DNA from: Trichobilharzia szidati
Taxonomy: Eukaryota > Platyhelminthes > Trematoda > Strigeidida > Schistosomatidae
DNA length: 64,000 nucleotides
Direction: 5' to 3'
Assembly (NCBI GenBank): GCA_944472155.2
Contig: OX235271.1
Span: 120,223,329 to 120,287,328, forward strand
Positions within the stretch are counted from its first letter, which is position 1. Each line of letters opens with the position of its first letter. The notes under the pieces are model-generated. The model was not told where the DNA came from. It made no database searches and saw only the letters and a program-made list of their open reading frames with translations. Made by a program: the position numbers and the translations under genes. Below are positions 22,490-33,719 of this stretch, one piece after another.

Positions 22490-22690
22490 CGCGAGTCTGA
22501 ATAGCTCAGTGGTAACTTCTGTGACATCAGTGCTCACTGGGTGATGCGGGTTCGAATCTCTGAAGGGACATGAGTTCCTTCAAGGTTGCAGACACACCTT
22601 GCTGATGAGTGCCAACTAGCACGAAACCTAGGTCCAAAGCTTCCTGAGGATTGCTTCCAACCATCTAATGATTGTAATAATGGTGCAAAT
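22490..22690 (+). mobile_element. tRNA-hammerhead SINE type C with complete hammerhead core
   Basis: Promoter-like GAATAGCTCAGTGGTAAC and B box GGGTTCGAATCTC are followed by the family body (GAAGGGACATGAGTTCC). A hammerhead follows: CTGATGA 22602-22608, stem II GTGC / GCAC (22609-22612, 22619-22622), GAA 22623-22625, helix III ACCT / AGGT with no loop (22626-22633), cleavage-site C 22634. Helix I is weak here, with only about three pairs next to the core. It ends in CCAACCATCTAATGATTG. Confidence 0.83.
22602..22634 (+). ncRNA. Hammerhead ribozyme core (type C SINE)
   Basis: All invariant core positions are present (CTGATGA, GAA, A15.1-U16.1, C17). The loop of stem II is CAACTA. The weak helix I makes self-cleavage by this copy doubtful. 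Hammerheads in schistosome SINE-like repeats (Sm-alpha) are established, and this is a relative or variant. Confidence 0.65.
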
Positions 22691-23095
22691 GACTCTCAGG
22701 ATCCAAAGCAGTTAACGGACATCAGGATAAATACAATAGAAAATTTTTTTCACATTTCTTGAATTTACACCTGTATTTTTGAAGAGACTGTCGAATAAAA
22801 TGTGCTGTTTATTTTAACACCCTAATTTTAACTATGTAGTGTCATACATTGAAAACCATATAATTGTTTGTTAGTTTTATTCGACAACTGAATTCTACTT
22901 GAAAACTAGAGAAAATTGGTGAACACTGGACAACTGTTCTTTTCTCCATTTGCAATGTTTAAACAGGAAACATCTCTGAACTAAACGCAGAAGTTTCTTA
23001 TCTTTTTGCCAATTTCACCATTCTCATTAAGGTGGAGTTATTCAGCGTTTGTTAATTTTTAGGGATGATTCAGACAGTGTACGATAATCATATCA
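22690..23095. other. Intergenic, nothing recognised
   Basis: AT-rich, no similarity seen. Confidence 0.4.
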
Positions 23096-23099
23096 TAAA

Positions 23100-24035
23100 G
23101 AATAAGATGATTGTAATAAAGGACTGGATTGTGAGTCAGACTGTGCATTGGAGGCGAGGAGTCAGGAATACACTGGACCACTGATAAGAAGACTCTAGAA
23201 GATCTGGACTTCGCAGATGATTTATGTCTAATATCACGCAAACTCGAAAACTCGCAGGTGAAAACCAACAAACTGACTGAAGAGGCTGGCAGCGAAGACA
23301 GGACTGCAGGTGAGCATAGGTGATGAAGATAATCAACGAACCGCAACAGCAACAATCAGCATCAATCACCATCAACGGGAGAGATTTAACAGTGGTTACC
23401 TCCTTCGCTTATCTAGGAAGCCTCGTTTCAACTACAGGCGGAACGGACGAAGATGTCATAGTCAGAAACGGAAAGGCAAGATACGCCTTCATCAACCTGA
23501 AACCAATTTGGAAATCTTTTGCACTCTGAAGCATAAAGAACAAAATTCGAATTTTCAACGCCAATGTCGAGTCGGTCAGTGCTTCTATACGGGTCAGGAA
23601 CTTGGCCAGCGTGTAACGAAAAGGATTTCCAACGGGTTGCAGACTTCTACCAACAGCTACCTTCTCTGGTTACATATCGAAGATCAAATGGCCAGAAAAA
23701 ATAAGTAAAAAGAAACTCTGGCTGGGAACAAACCAATCAAGAGGCTATTGCTCAACAAATATGTGGGAGAAAATGGAGATGGATCGGGCACTGAAGAGAC
23801 CGTCGAATGACATCGCGTGCCAGGCCATCGCTCGAGTGGAATCCGAATGGGAAGGGACGATTGGGTCGTCGGTGTGAGGGTGACATGAAGGAGGTCATGA
23901 GGCGAAGAGGAGATGAGAGATTATGGGCAATCGTGGACCCAGATGAAGAGGATGGCAGAAAACAGAAGAGAGTGGAGTTGTGTTGTTGAAGCCCTATGCT
24001 CCACTCGGAACCCAAGGCAACAAATAATAATAATA
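23100..24035 (+). mobile_element. RTE-type LINE, 3' half of ORF2, broken
   Basis: Starts inside the reverse transcriptase: TLEDLDFADDLCLISRKLEN contains the catalytic F-A-D-D box (23210-23221). Next come the post-RT blocks VMKIINEPQQQQ, ITINGRDLTVVTSFAYLGSL, VSTTGGTDEDVIVRNGKARY and AFINLKPIW, then a shifted frame (NKIRIFNANVESV), and the tail WRWIGHALKRPSND.. with WNPNGKGRLGR. The 3' end reads GAAGCCCTATGCTCCACTCG and (AATA)n. At least four frame changes make it inactive. The same tail terminates type B SINEs. Confidence 0.87.
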
Positions 24036-24039
24036 AAGG

Positions 24040-25165
24040 TCTAATGTGATATTGGAAAAGAAATGAATAGAATGTTGTTCAGTTAAACAAAAAGTGGTGT
24101 ATTCATTTAACTTTCACTCCTTTGAACATAAAAATTGATGACAGAACAAAGTGCTTAAAGCAGAAAAAGAAGATTAAATTTGTAAATTCTTATTTAAATT
24201 GACTTTAGCTTTTAGACATAATTTCACTTTTAATATACTCGTTATCATGATCACTGTCCATCTTAGTTACCAAGGCAATGTGAGATAGACATATCAGTTA
24301 TGAGAATTATTTGAAAATGAATGAATGTAAAATCAAAATAAAATTTAGACTAATACATGAGTTCTTCATAAATTTTCTTTGTAGTTATTTTCATTGTATG
24401 AATTCAGGCAAATAAATAAACACTTCCACTAAAGTTACGTTGACATTTGCACGTGACTTCGTTGGAACTTGTCTGAAGATTAGTAATTTGTTTTATGTTT
24501 ACCACACTCACCCACACATACACACAAGGGCATATATTGCCTTAGGTGGTTTGTTGCTTAAGTGAAATAGAAAAGCCAGATCTCTGCATACAGAAAGTTT
24601 GTTCAATCGTCCCTCACCCCCACTCTCCAACTCTCATGGGCTTAATGTTGAACTCAGTTTAGGTGTGAGTAAGCAAGTGATCATCTACTATGTGGTTGAT
24701 TAAGGTGTATGTCACTAATTTATACATATTCTGACCAAGTTCGGAATTAATGATCCTGATTAGTTGCTTATATAACAACTGGACACAATGTCGGATTGAT
24801 TTATGTATGTATTTTCTGTTTTGTTATACATTTCAAAGTTAGATCAGCTTCTATTATAAATAATACTAACTGATCTTGAAGTATTATGCTTTCTTTCTTC
24901 ATCACGTTTTAGTAATAATAAAAAATTAATATGTTTAGTGTTGTTATATAGGTTTTATCAGTAAGCGATGATAATAGAGGATATCATCCATTCATACCAT
25001 TCTGGCAATACTCTGTAAATATGATGTTTCCAGATAGATAGGCTAAACATTATGGAGACCTTCATTACGACCTTCATTATAATGCAGTAAAATTTAGTCT
25101 AATGTGTTGAACATTCGATTGCAGCTGGTGAAAAGAACTAATTCTGTTTCGTGCTTATCGCTACT
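24040..25165. other. Intergenic, nothing recognised
   Basis: No gene, SINE or LINE feature recognised. Confidence 0.45.
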
Positions 25166-25169
25166 CATT

Positions 25170-25356
25170 GTGCGTCGGTGGCACAGTGGTTAGGACTCTC
25201 GCCGATCATGCACATGGTTCGGGGTTCGGCCCCCTGCCGACGCACATCTGATATCTATGGTCGGCCTGCAGAATTTGGGCTACCGATATCACATGCTGAA
25301 AATTCCATACCTGTACCAAAAAATACGATGTGGAATCAAGCTGTAATAAAAAAAAT
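25170..25356 (+). mobile_element. tRNA-derived SINE type A
   Basis: TGCGTCGGTGGCACAGTGGT head, B-box region GGTTCGGCCCC (changed), type A tail with CATACCTGTACC and GGAATCAAGCTGTAATAAA. Confidence 0.92.
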
Positions 25357-25849
25357 TGGTAAACTGTATTTAAAACCTCAAGATAACTGATGCTTGTTCG
25401 TAGATTTGAAGTGGATTCTTTGAGAAATAACTGAACTTTTGTCATGAAAATAGTTATTTCTCATTAAAACGAACCTCAGTTTTCTCTAATATTGGAAAGT
25501 TTAGCAATTTGTCGACTAAGTTTTTATAATTGATAGTATTTTATCCCAGAAGTGCACTTGATTCTTGGAATAAAACTATATTTTAAATAGCATCTCTTCT
25601 AATTATATACTATTAATAGCTGAGATTTATTTGTCATATACAAAATCAGTTTTTAGACATTCTGTTTTGTGAATTTCCATAACACACTGTCTCCCTCCAC
25701 AAGTTTTGCATATGATGTAATGTCTAGCTGAGAAGGAACAAATGAGTATTACTAAGAATCCTTGGAAAGGTGCACGGTTTTTTTTCACTGACTTCACATT
25801 ATTATCACCACTATTTAGAGTTTCCTGCGATAATTGGTGACATTGCCTA

Positions 25850-26405
25850 GTGGTCGCGCTAAAGTTACCACTTGGTAGGAGTTAGAATTCGTGGGCCCAC
25901 CACTCCCACGCTAGTACCAAACACCTCTCCACTACTCCCTGCTTCCCAATGCTCGCTTCTCTCACTCATATCAATCCGCGATCAAGCTTCAAACAAATCG
26001 AATCCCTACAGACAAACTCCTGCAAATTAATCTGATGCTCGCTAGTCACTGGCTGCAGGACGAAGTTGCCTGCACTTCTACTACTCACAAGTCGTCACCA
26101 GTGGGGTCCACTCGGTAGGCAGTGACGACAAATACTCGCCAACCATGACACTGGTTGGTGGTCGCGCTAAAATCACCAATTCCTTGGAGTTACAATTCAT
26201 GGGCCATTGAGTCGAGTCCCAGTGACGAGCTTGGCCTCCTAACCTTAAGGTCCTGGGTTCAATCCGGGTGGGGTCGTAGATGCGTACTGATAAAGAGTCA
26301 TAAACCGGGGCGAAGCAACTGTCTAGTACATCCTAGTTTTTAATGGTTCTCTAACTGACATCAATCTGTGATCAAATTTGAAACAAATCAAATTCCCACA
26401 GACTC
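25850..26405 (+). mobile_element. Two type H SINE copies in direct tandem (divergent subfamily)
   Basis: A shortened copy (about 25850-26015) and a fuller copy (about 26060-26405) both start near TGGTCGCGCTAAA and both end near CAAACAAATCGAATCCC or GAAACAAATCAAATTCCC. The second has the A/B-box region (GTCCCAGTGACGAGC.., GGTTCAATCC) and a decayed hammerhead (ATAAACCGGGGCGAAGCAAC). The first lacks the promoter and hammerhead. The tail reads ATCAATC[T/C]GTGATCAA, the variant also seen at 61660 and 63025. Confidence 0.75.
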
Positions 26406-26734
26406 TTAACACAACTGACAAGTCTTTTCAATGAGCAACTTTTTTCAAACCAGTTAGTCATAGTTATAAAAAAGCTTATCTGAATAACACAGTTTTGTAT
26501 TTCGTGAGAAATTTTGAGTCACATAAATCCTTTATCTGTAATTCAATATTCAGTCTTAACTAAAAAAGTCATCAGCCTCCACAAATCACCCACTTTAGGC
26601 TTGGCAATGAAAACCAGTAGAAAACCCGAGTTGCACAGCCCTTCAAAATATCGACTACAAAATACTGACACACTGTTTAGCTGAAATGGCTACCCAACAC
26701 AATATGTGACATGAGTTAAAATAGAATGAAGATA

Positions 26735-26836
26735 ACTGACATGTTGCTATGCTATTCAAATACATTAGAATAAGTGGTCCAAATACTAGTTCGCTCATAA
26801 TCCTGTGTCTTTTGAATAACTTAGCAACATGTCACT
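26735..26836. repeat. Short MITE-like palindromic repeat
   Basis: Ends AACTGACATGTTGCTATGCT and its inverse TAACTTAGCAACATGTCACT enclose GCTATTCAAATACATTAGAA..AATCCTGTGTCTTTTGAATA. Related half or full copies lie at 5040-5150, 30015-30240, 35705-35760 and 49660-49740. No coding capacity. A non-autonomous DNA element is likely, but target duplications are unclear. Confidence 0.6.
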
Positions 26837-26839
26837 TAC

Positions 26840-27830
26840 AGTCAACTACTAAATTTCACAGAATACGTTTTCATTTTCGAAACTTGCTAATTTGATCATG
26901 TGTAGTGGGATCGTGAGAAAGACTGTAAAATTTTACAGTGAGAATAAACAAAACTGGAAGAATTGGTGAATGACGATCTGATTCGAACTGGTCACCTTAA
27001 CGATTATTAGTTAGGTCCTTAATATTGATCACCATTCACACCAGTCATGTGATTGGTAATTAGGATTTTAACATTTTGCACTTACAATTCTCTTTTTTAA
27101 ACGCATACTGAATATGATATTATTGTTTCATATACCTATAAGTAAAATCTTAAATGATCAGTGTCTTTTACAAAATGAAAATCATGTTTTACAAATTTCA
27201 CTTATTAGCACAACATGCATATCGTTATGTATTCTACAATATAAATTTATCTATGCTACAACGAACTAAGGCGAACAACTAACGGTTTTGTTGCTAAGGC
27301 CGTTGTGTTATTCTATTTGACTGAAAATTGTACAATTTTGTTTTACATGTCATATAGTTTTAATAACTAAGTGTATTGACCAGTACAAAAGTCTGCCTAC
27401 TGTGAGATGATGTTATTTTTAAGTGGTAGTCATACTGCATGCCTTAAATGTGGAATACATTCCATCTGTTACATATCTAAGAGTACAGTTTTCTCTTTCT
27501 CGGTAATAATTGTTACGCTTTGGAAATGAAATGAAATCCTGACTTCTGTCTCTGATATTTTTGAATTTATCATAAAATACGCATGAATTAAACATGAAGT
27601 TTTCAGATTAACAGTATGAAAATCCGAAGAATTAACTTATGGTTATGATCACAGTGACTGTTCCCTTTCAGTGGATATTGATTCTTTTTTTCTGAATCAA
27701 TAACTGACAAACGAATGAAGGTCGACAACTAAGTCAAAACACATCAGAATAAATTGTATCTTTATAATCATCACTTTTGAAACATTCAACTAACTGTATG
27801 CTGTGGAGAAATTTTCACGGGTGCCCTTAA
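26840..27830. other. Intergenic, nothing recognised
   Basis: No coding or repeat family recognised. Confidence 0.45.
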
Positions 27831-27831
27831 T

Positions 27832-27966
27832 CTGTAGCGTCCCTATATTGTCTCTAACTCTACGCTTATAAAACCAATTCATGTACGTATGTTATACGCT
27901 TACAGAAACTAATTTTACATATGACTGTTGAATATTTGCCATTGTATTATTGAACATTGCTTTTCG

Positions 27967-28002
<36 letters not shown>

Positions 28003-28190
28003 TTTTCGTTCGTTTCGCGCTTTTCGAAATTTGTTTCCGTTAACAATACATCTTTTCAAGTATTCACCTGTGCTCCTTAATACAACGTTGTTCGTCTTTG
28101 ACCGTGTACAATGTTAGAACATAGTAGGACGTGAAAACGTGGATGTACTAAGGTATCATAATCGGAATCATAATAAATACACCATAAATC
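27832..28190 (+). repeat. Dispersed repeat, unoccupied SINE site
   Basis: Recurs at about 55577-56365, where a type H SINE unit interrupts it. Shared landmarks are GTTATACGCTTACAGAA, TATTCGCCATTGTATTATT-like text, an (AT)n run (27968-28000 here), CAACGTTGTTC and GTATCATAATCGGAATCATA. The site matching the SINE insertion point is 28026-28040. Confidence 0.8.
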
Positions 28191-28927
28191 TTCCTCTTAG
28201 ACACTCTGTTTAGTACAGATTAGTAGTGAAAGACCTGTTTCTGTTTTCGATAGGAAAAGACATCAGAAAAAGAATACTAAACTATTAGTGAAGTAATTTT
28301 TATATTTTCAGATCAATGTATACTGAATTAGATGTGTTATTGTTGTGTTTCGTAAATGTATATAAGGCATCATGGCATCAACCTGTGCAGCCAATTCTCA
28401 CGGTATAAATCAAATAATAAGTGGGGATGTTATAGAGTAATTGTATATTACTGTTCTTAGAACAGAATAATACTTCCATCTGAGTATTAATTTTATGACA
28501 AATATAACTTCACATTTAAGGCTATCGACAAAAGTAGTAAGTATTCGTCATACAAAGTAAACCGAGTACAGTTACTTTCTGGAAATAGCTCTATCTGCAT
28601 CATAATATCTAGTTTCTGCAAATCAGATTCAGTAATCTGGCGAAAGCTGTTTCATACACAACTCAAAATAATGGTAAGATATTTATAGAGTGATGTTACA
28701 CTGTGATTTGAAAACCTCTAGGTTCATGCACTCTGCACCCTACTTCAGCCAGCTTAGCGCGGAGGATTAGATAAAGGCTATCTTTAAGTAGCATAAATCT
28801 CTTTCACTTCAGTTTGGTTAGACGATTTAGTCAATTATTTAGGCAAGGATGATGTGATACCCTTATATGAACTATGTGTGTCACAAATGCTGTAATAGAA
28901 ATTGAACCGGATGAGTATAAAATAATT

Positions 28928-29112
28928 CAGTGTGGCACAGTGGTTAAGACTCTCGCCAACCATGTACATGGTCCGGGGTTCGATCCCCTGCCGACGCACA
29001 CCCGATATCTATGGTCGGCCTGCGAAATTTGGGCTACCGATATCCATGCTGAAAATTCCATACTTGTACTGAAAATACGGTATGGCATCAAGCTGTAATC
29101 AAAATAAATAAA
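28928..29112 (+). mobile_element. tRNA-derived SINE type A
   Basis: Slightly 5'-truncated head (GTGTGGCACAGTGGTTAAGA), intact B box GGTTCGATCCC, tail to ATCAAGCTGTAATCAAAATA. Confidence 0.9.
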
Positions 29113-29114
29113 TG

Positions 29115-30014
29115 TGTCTTTTTAAATTTTTCGGGAATAAATACATTCGATTATGGATGAATTTTATTCTAAACCAATCAAAATTCGACGAAAGTAAAGT
29201 CTCTACTCTCCACTAGCTCTTGTAACTAATACTAAACAGTTATTCTTCCATATTACAGTGTTAGATGTCAGTTTAGCATTTCCTTTATTTCAAAGTAGTC
29301 AGGTAGGGAGAGAGGAGCAACTTCATGATATTTTTGTTACTAAATTTGTTCCTGAAAGGCTTGTCAAGGCAACAACTAATTCATCCTGAGCTGTCATTTA
29401 CTTGAGTGATCAGTGAAGTGTGTCACTATGACAAAATTGAGCATAATGTAAAAATAGTTCAGCAGCGTTTTGCCGACAAACAGATAAACAACATCGAATC
29501 GGACGATTTATTATTCTCCTCAATAGATGAGTGAAACTCTAAAATTACACTCATTTAACCATAGTAATAGTTCAGGCTAAATGCATCTGTTATGACCATC
29601 GGGTTCAGTTTCTTACCATGACTTTGGACAAGCCCTAATTTTTTAAGCCCTAAAAGTCAGATAACAGAGCCTACTAATTACTGTTTTGACCGATATTTGA
29701 GTATGAATACTACAGAGTTATGAGCATGACAGAAACTGTTGTGATTAGTGTTAACACTGAATGTAAAATGTGTCAAGATAGTGCATGATGGGCAAGTGAG
29801 TAAAAGTACACACCGATTTATACTTAATATTTTGCTGCATCCAGTGTTTATGACCTGAATTTTTTTCACCTTTGTAGATAGTTACATGAAATAATTGAGC
29901 TGAATTACTTTAGCTAAATTCTGAAGTCGAATATGTACTAAAACGGCTAGGTCTTGTTAACTCATGACCTGAATTTCGAATGAGATACTAAATAATACGA
30001 CTGAAGGTACCTAA
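29115..30014. other. Intergenic, nothing recognised
   Basis: No similarity seen. Confidence 0.4.
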
Positions 30015-30240
30015 CATGCTTGAAAGTAACTGACGATATAAGACATGCTGCTACCCTATTCAAATATGTTAGAATCATTGTGTTCAGTTACTGGTTCACT
30101 CATAATCCTATCTATTTCGAATGACTTCAGAACAGACTCATACTTCAGCCCTCTAATGAACTATTCAAATACATTAGGATGATTGTGTCTGAATTATAGT
30201 TCAAGTAAAGTTTTATGTATTCGAATAGCATCCATGGTAC
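30015..30240. repeat. MITE-like repeat, two partial copies
   Basis: Two segments, about 30015-30130 and 30140-30240, carry CTATTCAAATAxxTTAGxATxAT and a downstream TTCxACTCATAATCC or GTTCAAGT variant, as in the repeat at 26735. Confidence 0.5.
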
Positions 30241-30957
30241 TCTTGAGTGTTAGTATTTTCTTTTTTAAAGACAACTAGCAAGAATAACATACAGTCAACA
30301 AGTATTCGGTGATTCTAACTTTTGAAGTAAATGATGGTGAACTGAAGTTCCACTGGTTGCTCAATTATCTTAATACAAGTAATTTACAAGTTATGTACAT
30401 TAAACAAGATACATGTACCGGAATCTACGTATTAGATACCACAAAATATTACCGACCGTATACAGTTCATATGTTTTGTTTAGAAATATTTTTTTGACTA
30501 TTTAAACTACACTTTCTTACTGAATACTACAGGATACATTCTGACCAGTAATTTGATACTGTCACAGTAAAAACTCTATTTAACAGAAAAAGAATCTTTT
30601 CAAGTGTTAAGAAATTTGACGGTAAGATGTTTCTAACTATACACACCGTGAAGTTGACAGAAACTAAACTAAACCTCCACTCAAATACAGCCATTATAAC
30701 AACTAATAATTATTTCAGTTTAAATCTCCATTCATTCATTTAAAGGGCTGTTACGTAAGAATCAATACACTCCGAGTTCCGACATTGTTCTCATTATTGA
30801 AGATTCAATTTCTAAAAGAAACTAACTAGAATGTTGAAAACTGTTTTCCACTTTTCCTATATATTTTTTAGTGAACAGTTAAAATAACTCACTATATCTC
30901 TTGAATATTTCCATACTATACACTAGAGAGTGATAAATTTATTTAAGTATTGACAGA

Positions 30958-31130
30958 TCTTAGAATCGTTGATATTAGACGGTTGGAAGCAATCGGCAGG
31001 AAGCCCAGCCTGATCTAGTTTTCGTGCTAGTTGCCACTCATCAGTCAGCCAGGCGTATCTGCAACCTTGAAGGAACTAATGTCCCTTCTGAGATTCGAAT
31101 TCGAGTCACCCCCATTGCAATCCTAACTGA
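30958..31130 (-). mobile_element. tRNA-hammerhead SINE type C, truncated
   Basis: On the minus strand it has the B-box end (TTCGAATCTCAGAAGGGACA), the body (TTCCTTCAAGGTTGCAGATA) and a hammerhead: CTGATGA, stem II GTGG / GCAC with one mismatch, GAA, then AACTAGATC. It ends in CCGTCTAATATCAACGATTC. The promoter A box is missing. Confidence 0.78.
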
Positions 31131-31312
31131 TAGAATTCAGTCTGCACCAAATAAAGGACTAGACACATCCCACTGGTTACTAGTGTCCAATCAAATATTT
31201 TAGAATCCTTAAAGGTTTTGATGATGATGTGAATTTTAAGAGGAGAACAGAATTATTTCTGTATAACTGTTCAAATGTCTCGTGGAAATAAATTAGCTGT
31301 AATCACTTTTTA

Positions 31313-31583
31313 CAGTACTCATTCATCAAAGAGTACCGGAGCAGTGTTTTTTTGTTGCTATGCGTTCCCATTGGAAAATAGGGCTTCAAGCTTGAGCTTT
31401 CTAGTTCCGGTAGCAGTGGTGTTTTTTACGAGATGGGGTAGACCACGTCATGCCCGAAACTTCCCATTCTTTCTGTCTAGTGACTGGCTGAGGGAGGCAA
31501 AGGTTTGCGCCGGCCGGGAATTGAACCCCGGAACACCTGGATGCTTGGAGAGCATCCTGCCATTGAACAACCGATGCACGTTT
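31313..31583 (-). mobile_element. tRNA-derived SINE type B
   Basis: Minus-strand head GTGCATCGGTTGTTCAATGG with B box GGTTCAATTCC, body GGCATGACGTGGTCTACCCC, tail GAAGCCCTATTTTCCAATGG, then an A-rich stretch. Divergent from 14761-15010 in the head, with the same tail. Confidence 0.82.
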
Positions 31584-31820
31584 ACCTTTGCCGAGAAAAT
31601 TATTATTTCTCATCACTTACTATTTTCATACTGTTTTTTAAGTTTTTTCGTTTAAATTAAAGATGAGTGAGTAATTTTACGGTATAAAATGTATTGTCAG
31701 GTAAATTCTTATAATTCCAAATTGAGTTGGAGGAGAGATTTTGTTGATAGTTTTCACTATCGGATGGCTTTTTAAGCGCATCTGTTATGCATTACTTTAT
31801 GTGACCTGAAATTATGTAAC

Positions 31821-31991
31821 ATATATATATATATGAACTGTTCCACCATTCAATAGACGATAAACAAAACAAGCCTAACACTTCTATTTTTCTGTCTAGA
31901 ATTTCAGTTAGCAAAATATTCTTGGGCTGAAATCATTGCTTATGATGAAGACTCGAGTTGTCTACTGTATAGAATTACAAATAATTATAAT

Positions 31992-32028
<37 letters not shown>
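31821..32028. repeat. (AT)n microsatellites
   Basis: AT runs at about 31821-31834 and 32000-32028. Confidence 0.85.
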
Positions 32029-32032
<4 letters not shown>

Positions 32033-32288
32033 TGACCATTTGGTTAGGTTAACCTGTATAGTCCATCGCAATCATTTAAACAGGCTTACTAATAACTAGA
32101 TTTTATACTTAATTATTAAAACATTTTTATTTTGCTTTTGTAACTGATAAAATAATCGGCCTATGTCAAAATTACAATTAAGTGATATTATAGTAAAATA
32201 TTGATATTACTTCTATTAATTCTGAGACATATAAATGACGGAAAAGCGACTTTGCATATCACCGAAAATGAACAAATAATCTTTTTTA

Positions 32289-32850
32289 TTACAGGATTTC
32301 ATCATTAACTGACATCGGTTAGAGGGCCATTGGAAAACCTGGGAGTACTAGACAACTGCTTCATCCCAGTTCGGAACTCTTCAACAGTACACACCCACCA
32401 CCAGGGTTCGAACCAAAGACCTTCTGGTTACAAGACTAGCGAGCTCGTAGACCATTAGGCCACTGAGATCCGATCCAGTGGCCAGCCCATGAATCCCAAC
32501 TTCTGCCAATTCACGACATAGCGCGACAGCTAGCGAATATCTTCTGCGAGTATTTGTCCTCACACCCGACCTGCTGTACCCTACTGGTCACGAATTCCCA
32601 CTAGAACCCCTACCTACCTGAATAGGGCCAGTCGCTAGTGAGCATCATGTGTCATCGGATAGGGTCCTAGTGGATGAATGAACTACGAGCTCGCTAGTCT
32701 TGTAACCAGAGGGTCTTGGGTTCTAATCGTGGCAGTGTGTGCATACTGATGAAGAGTCCCAAACTAGGACGAAACAGATGTCTATTACTCCCAGGTTTTC
32801 CAGTGGCTATCTAACCGATTTCAACTCATGATGAACTTCTCCAACAAATT
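32289..32850. mobile_element. Hammerhead SINE type H, inverted head-to-head unit
   Basis: A minus copy (about 32289-32640) faces a plus copy (about 32655-32850). Tails TTTCATCATTAACTGACATC (left) and TTTCAACTCATGATGAACTT (right) sit at the outer ends, and the heads meet at about 32645. The minus half has B box GGTTCGAACCC-like text, and its hammerhead starts TTGAAGA (C3 changed). The plus half reads ATGAAGA-GTCC-CAAACTA-GGAC-GAA, also changed at C3. Confidence 0.83.
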
Positions 32851-33599
32851 TATAAGATGTCGACTATTGAATTCTGTCCCACTAGATGAACAGAAATGTG
32901 CTCGCCTCAACTCATTTTGTTAATGGACCTAACATGCTAAGTGGACAATGTGCAGAAACAACTATTTAGTGCTTCCCAGTTTTCAGTTTGTGTTCATCAG
33001 TGATAAAAACTACCTCGAAACTTATAAATTAATGATTTTTTCACACCAAACGCACACTTACAGTATCAGTGTCGAGAGTGTCTGAATGAAATGCAATCAA
33101 CTACTACAATACTTATTGTAATAGACTTAATTAACTAACGTATACCGTAAAATATTTATCCAGTTATACAGAACCATCATGTCATATTTCATCAATTTTG
33201 TGTTCAGCAGATGTCTCGTGTGCGTATGTATACACCAGTATACATTAGTACAAAGCACTGGGCATATGAAATGAATATCTTTTTACAGACCTTTAGATTC
33301 TACTAAGATAACAGTAAGATAATGAGAACCAATTGTTAATAAATAATCTGATAAGGTTGGAATATTTATTTACGCCTATTTACACACACTGATTATGTCA
33401 CAACGTGGTCTACCACCTGCACTAAATGTAATCCTTATAAATGATGCTTAAGACATGTGATAGGATAAATATGCTTGATGTAAACTTCATTAAAAACATG
33501 GGATTTAGTGGAAAACCCTACACACTCATTCTAACAACGGACTATTAAAAATATTTTCTTTAAATTGTTTTCACTGTGAACTGTTATCGGGAAATTGGA

Positions 33600-33710
33600 G
33601 GATTGTTTTGTTCCAGCACGGGTCTCTTCAGAAGTGTACACTCACGGCCCCAAGGAGATTCGAGTCAAGGACTATTGGGCTATAAGGATAGGACGTCCCC
33701 ATATAGCCAC
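33600..33710 (-). mobile_element. Probable remnant of hammerhead SINE
   Basis: On the minus strand GTGTACACTTCTGAAGAGAC precedes GTGCTGGAACAAAAC, matching the layout helix I - CTGAAGA - stem II in decayed form. Flanking text resembles the tRNA-like head, with ATTCGAGTCAAGGAC on the plus strand. A short chance similarity cannot be excluded. Confidence 0.35.
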
Positions 33711-33719
33711 TTGGTTGAA

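Noticed and set aside
22500..22570. Functional tRNA gene in type C SINE
   Set aside because: Spacing and stems do not give a convincing tRNA, and the sequence continues into the repeated SINE body.
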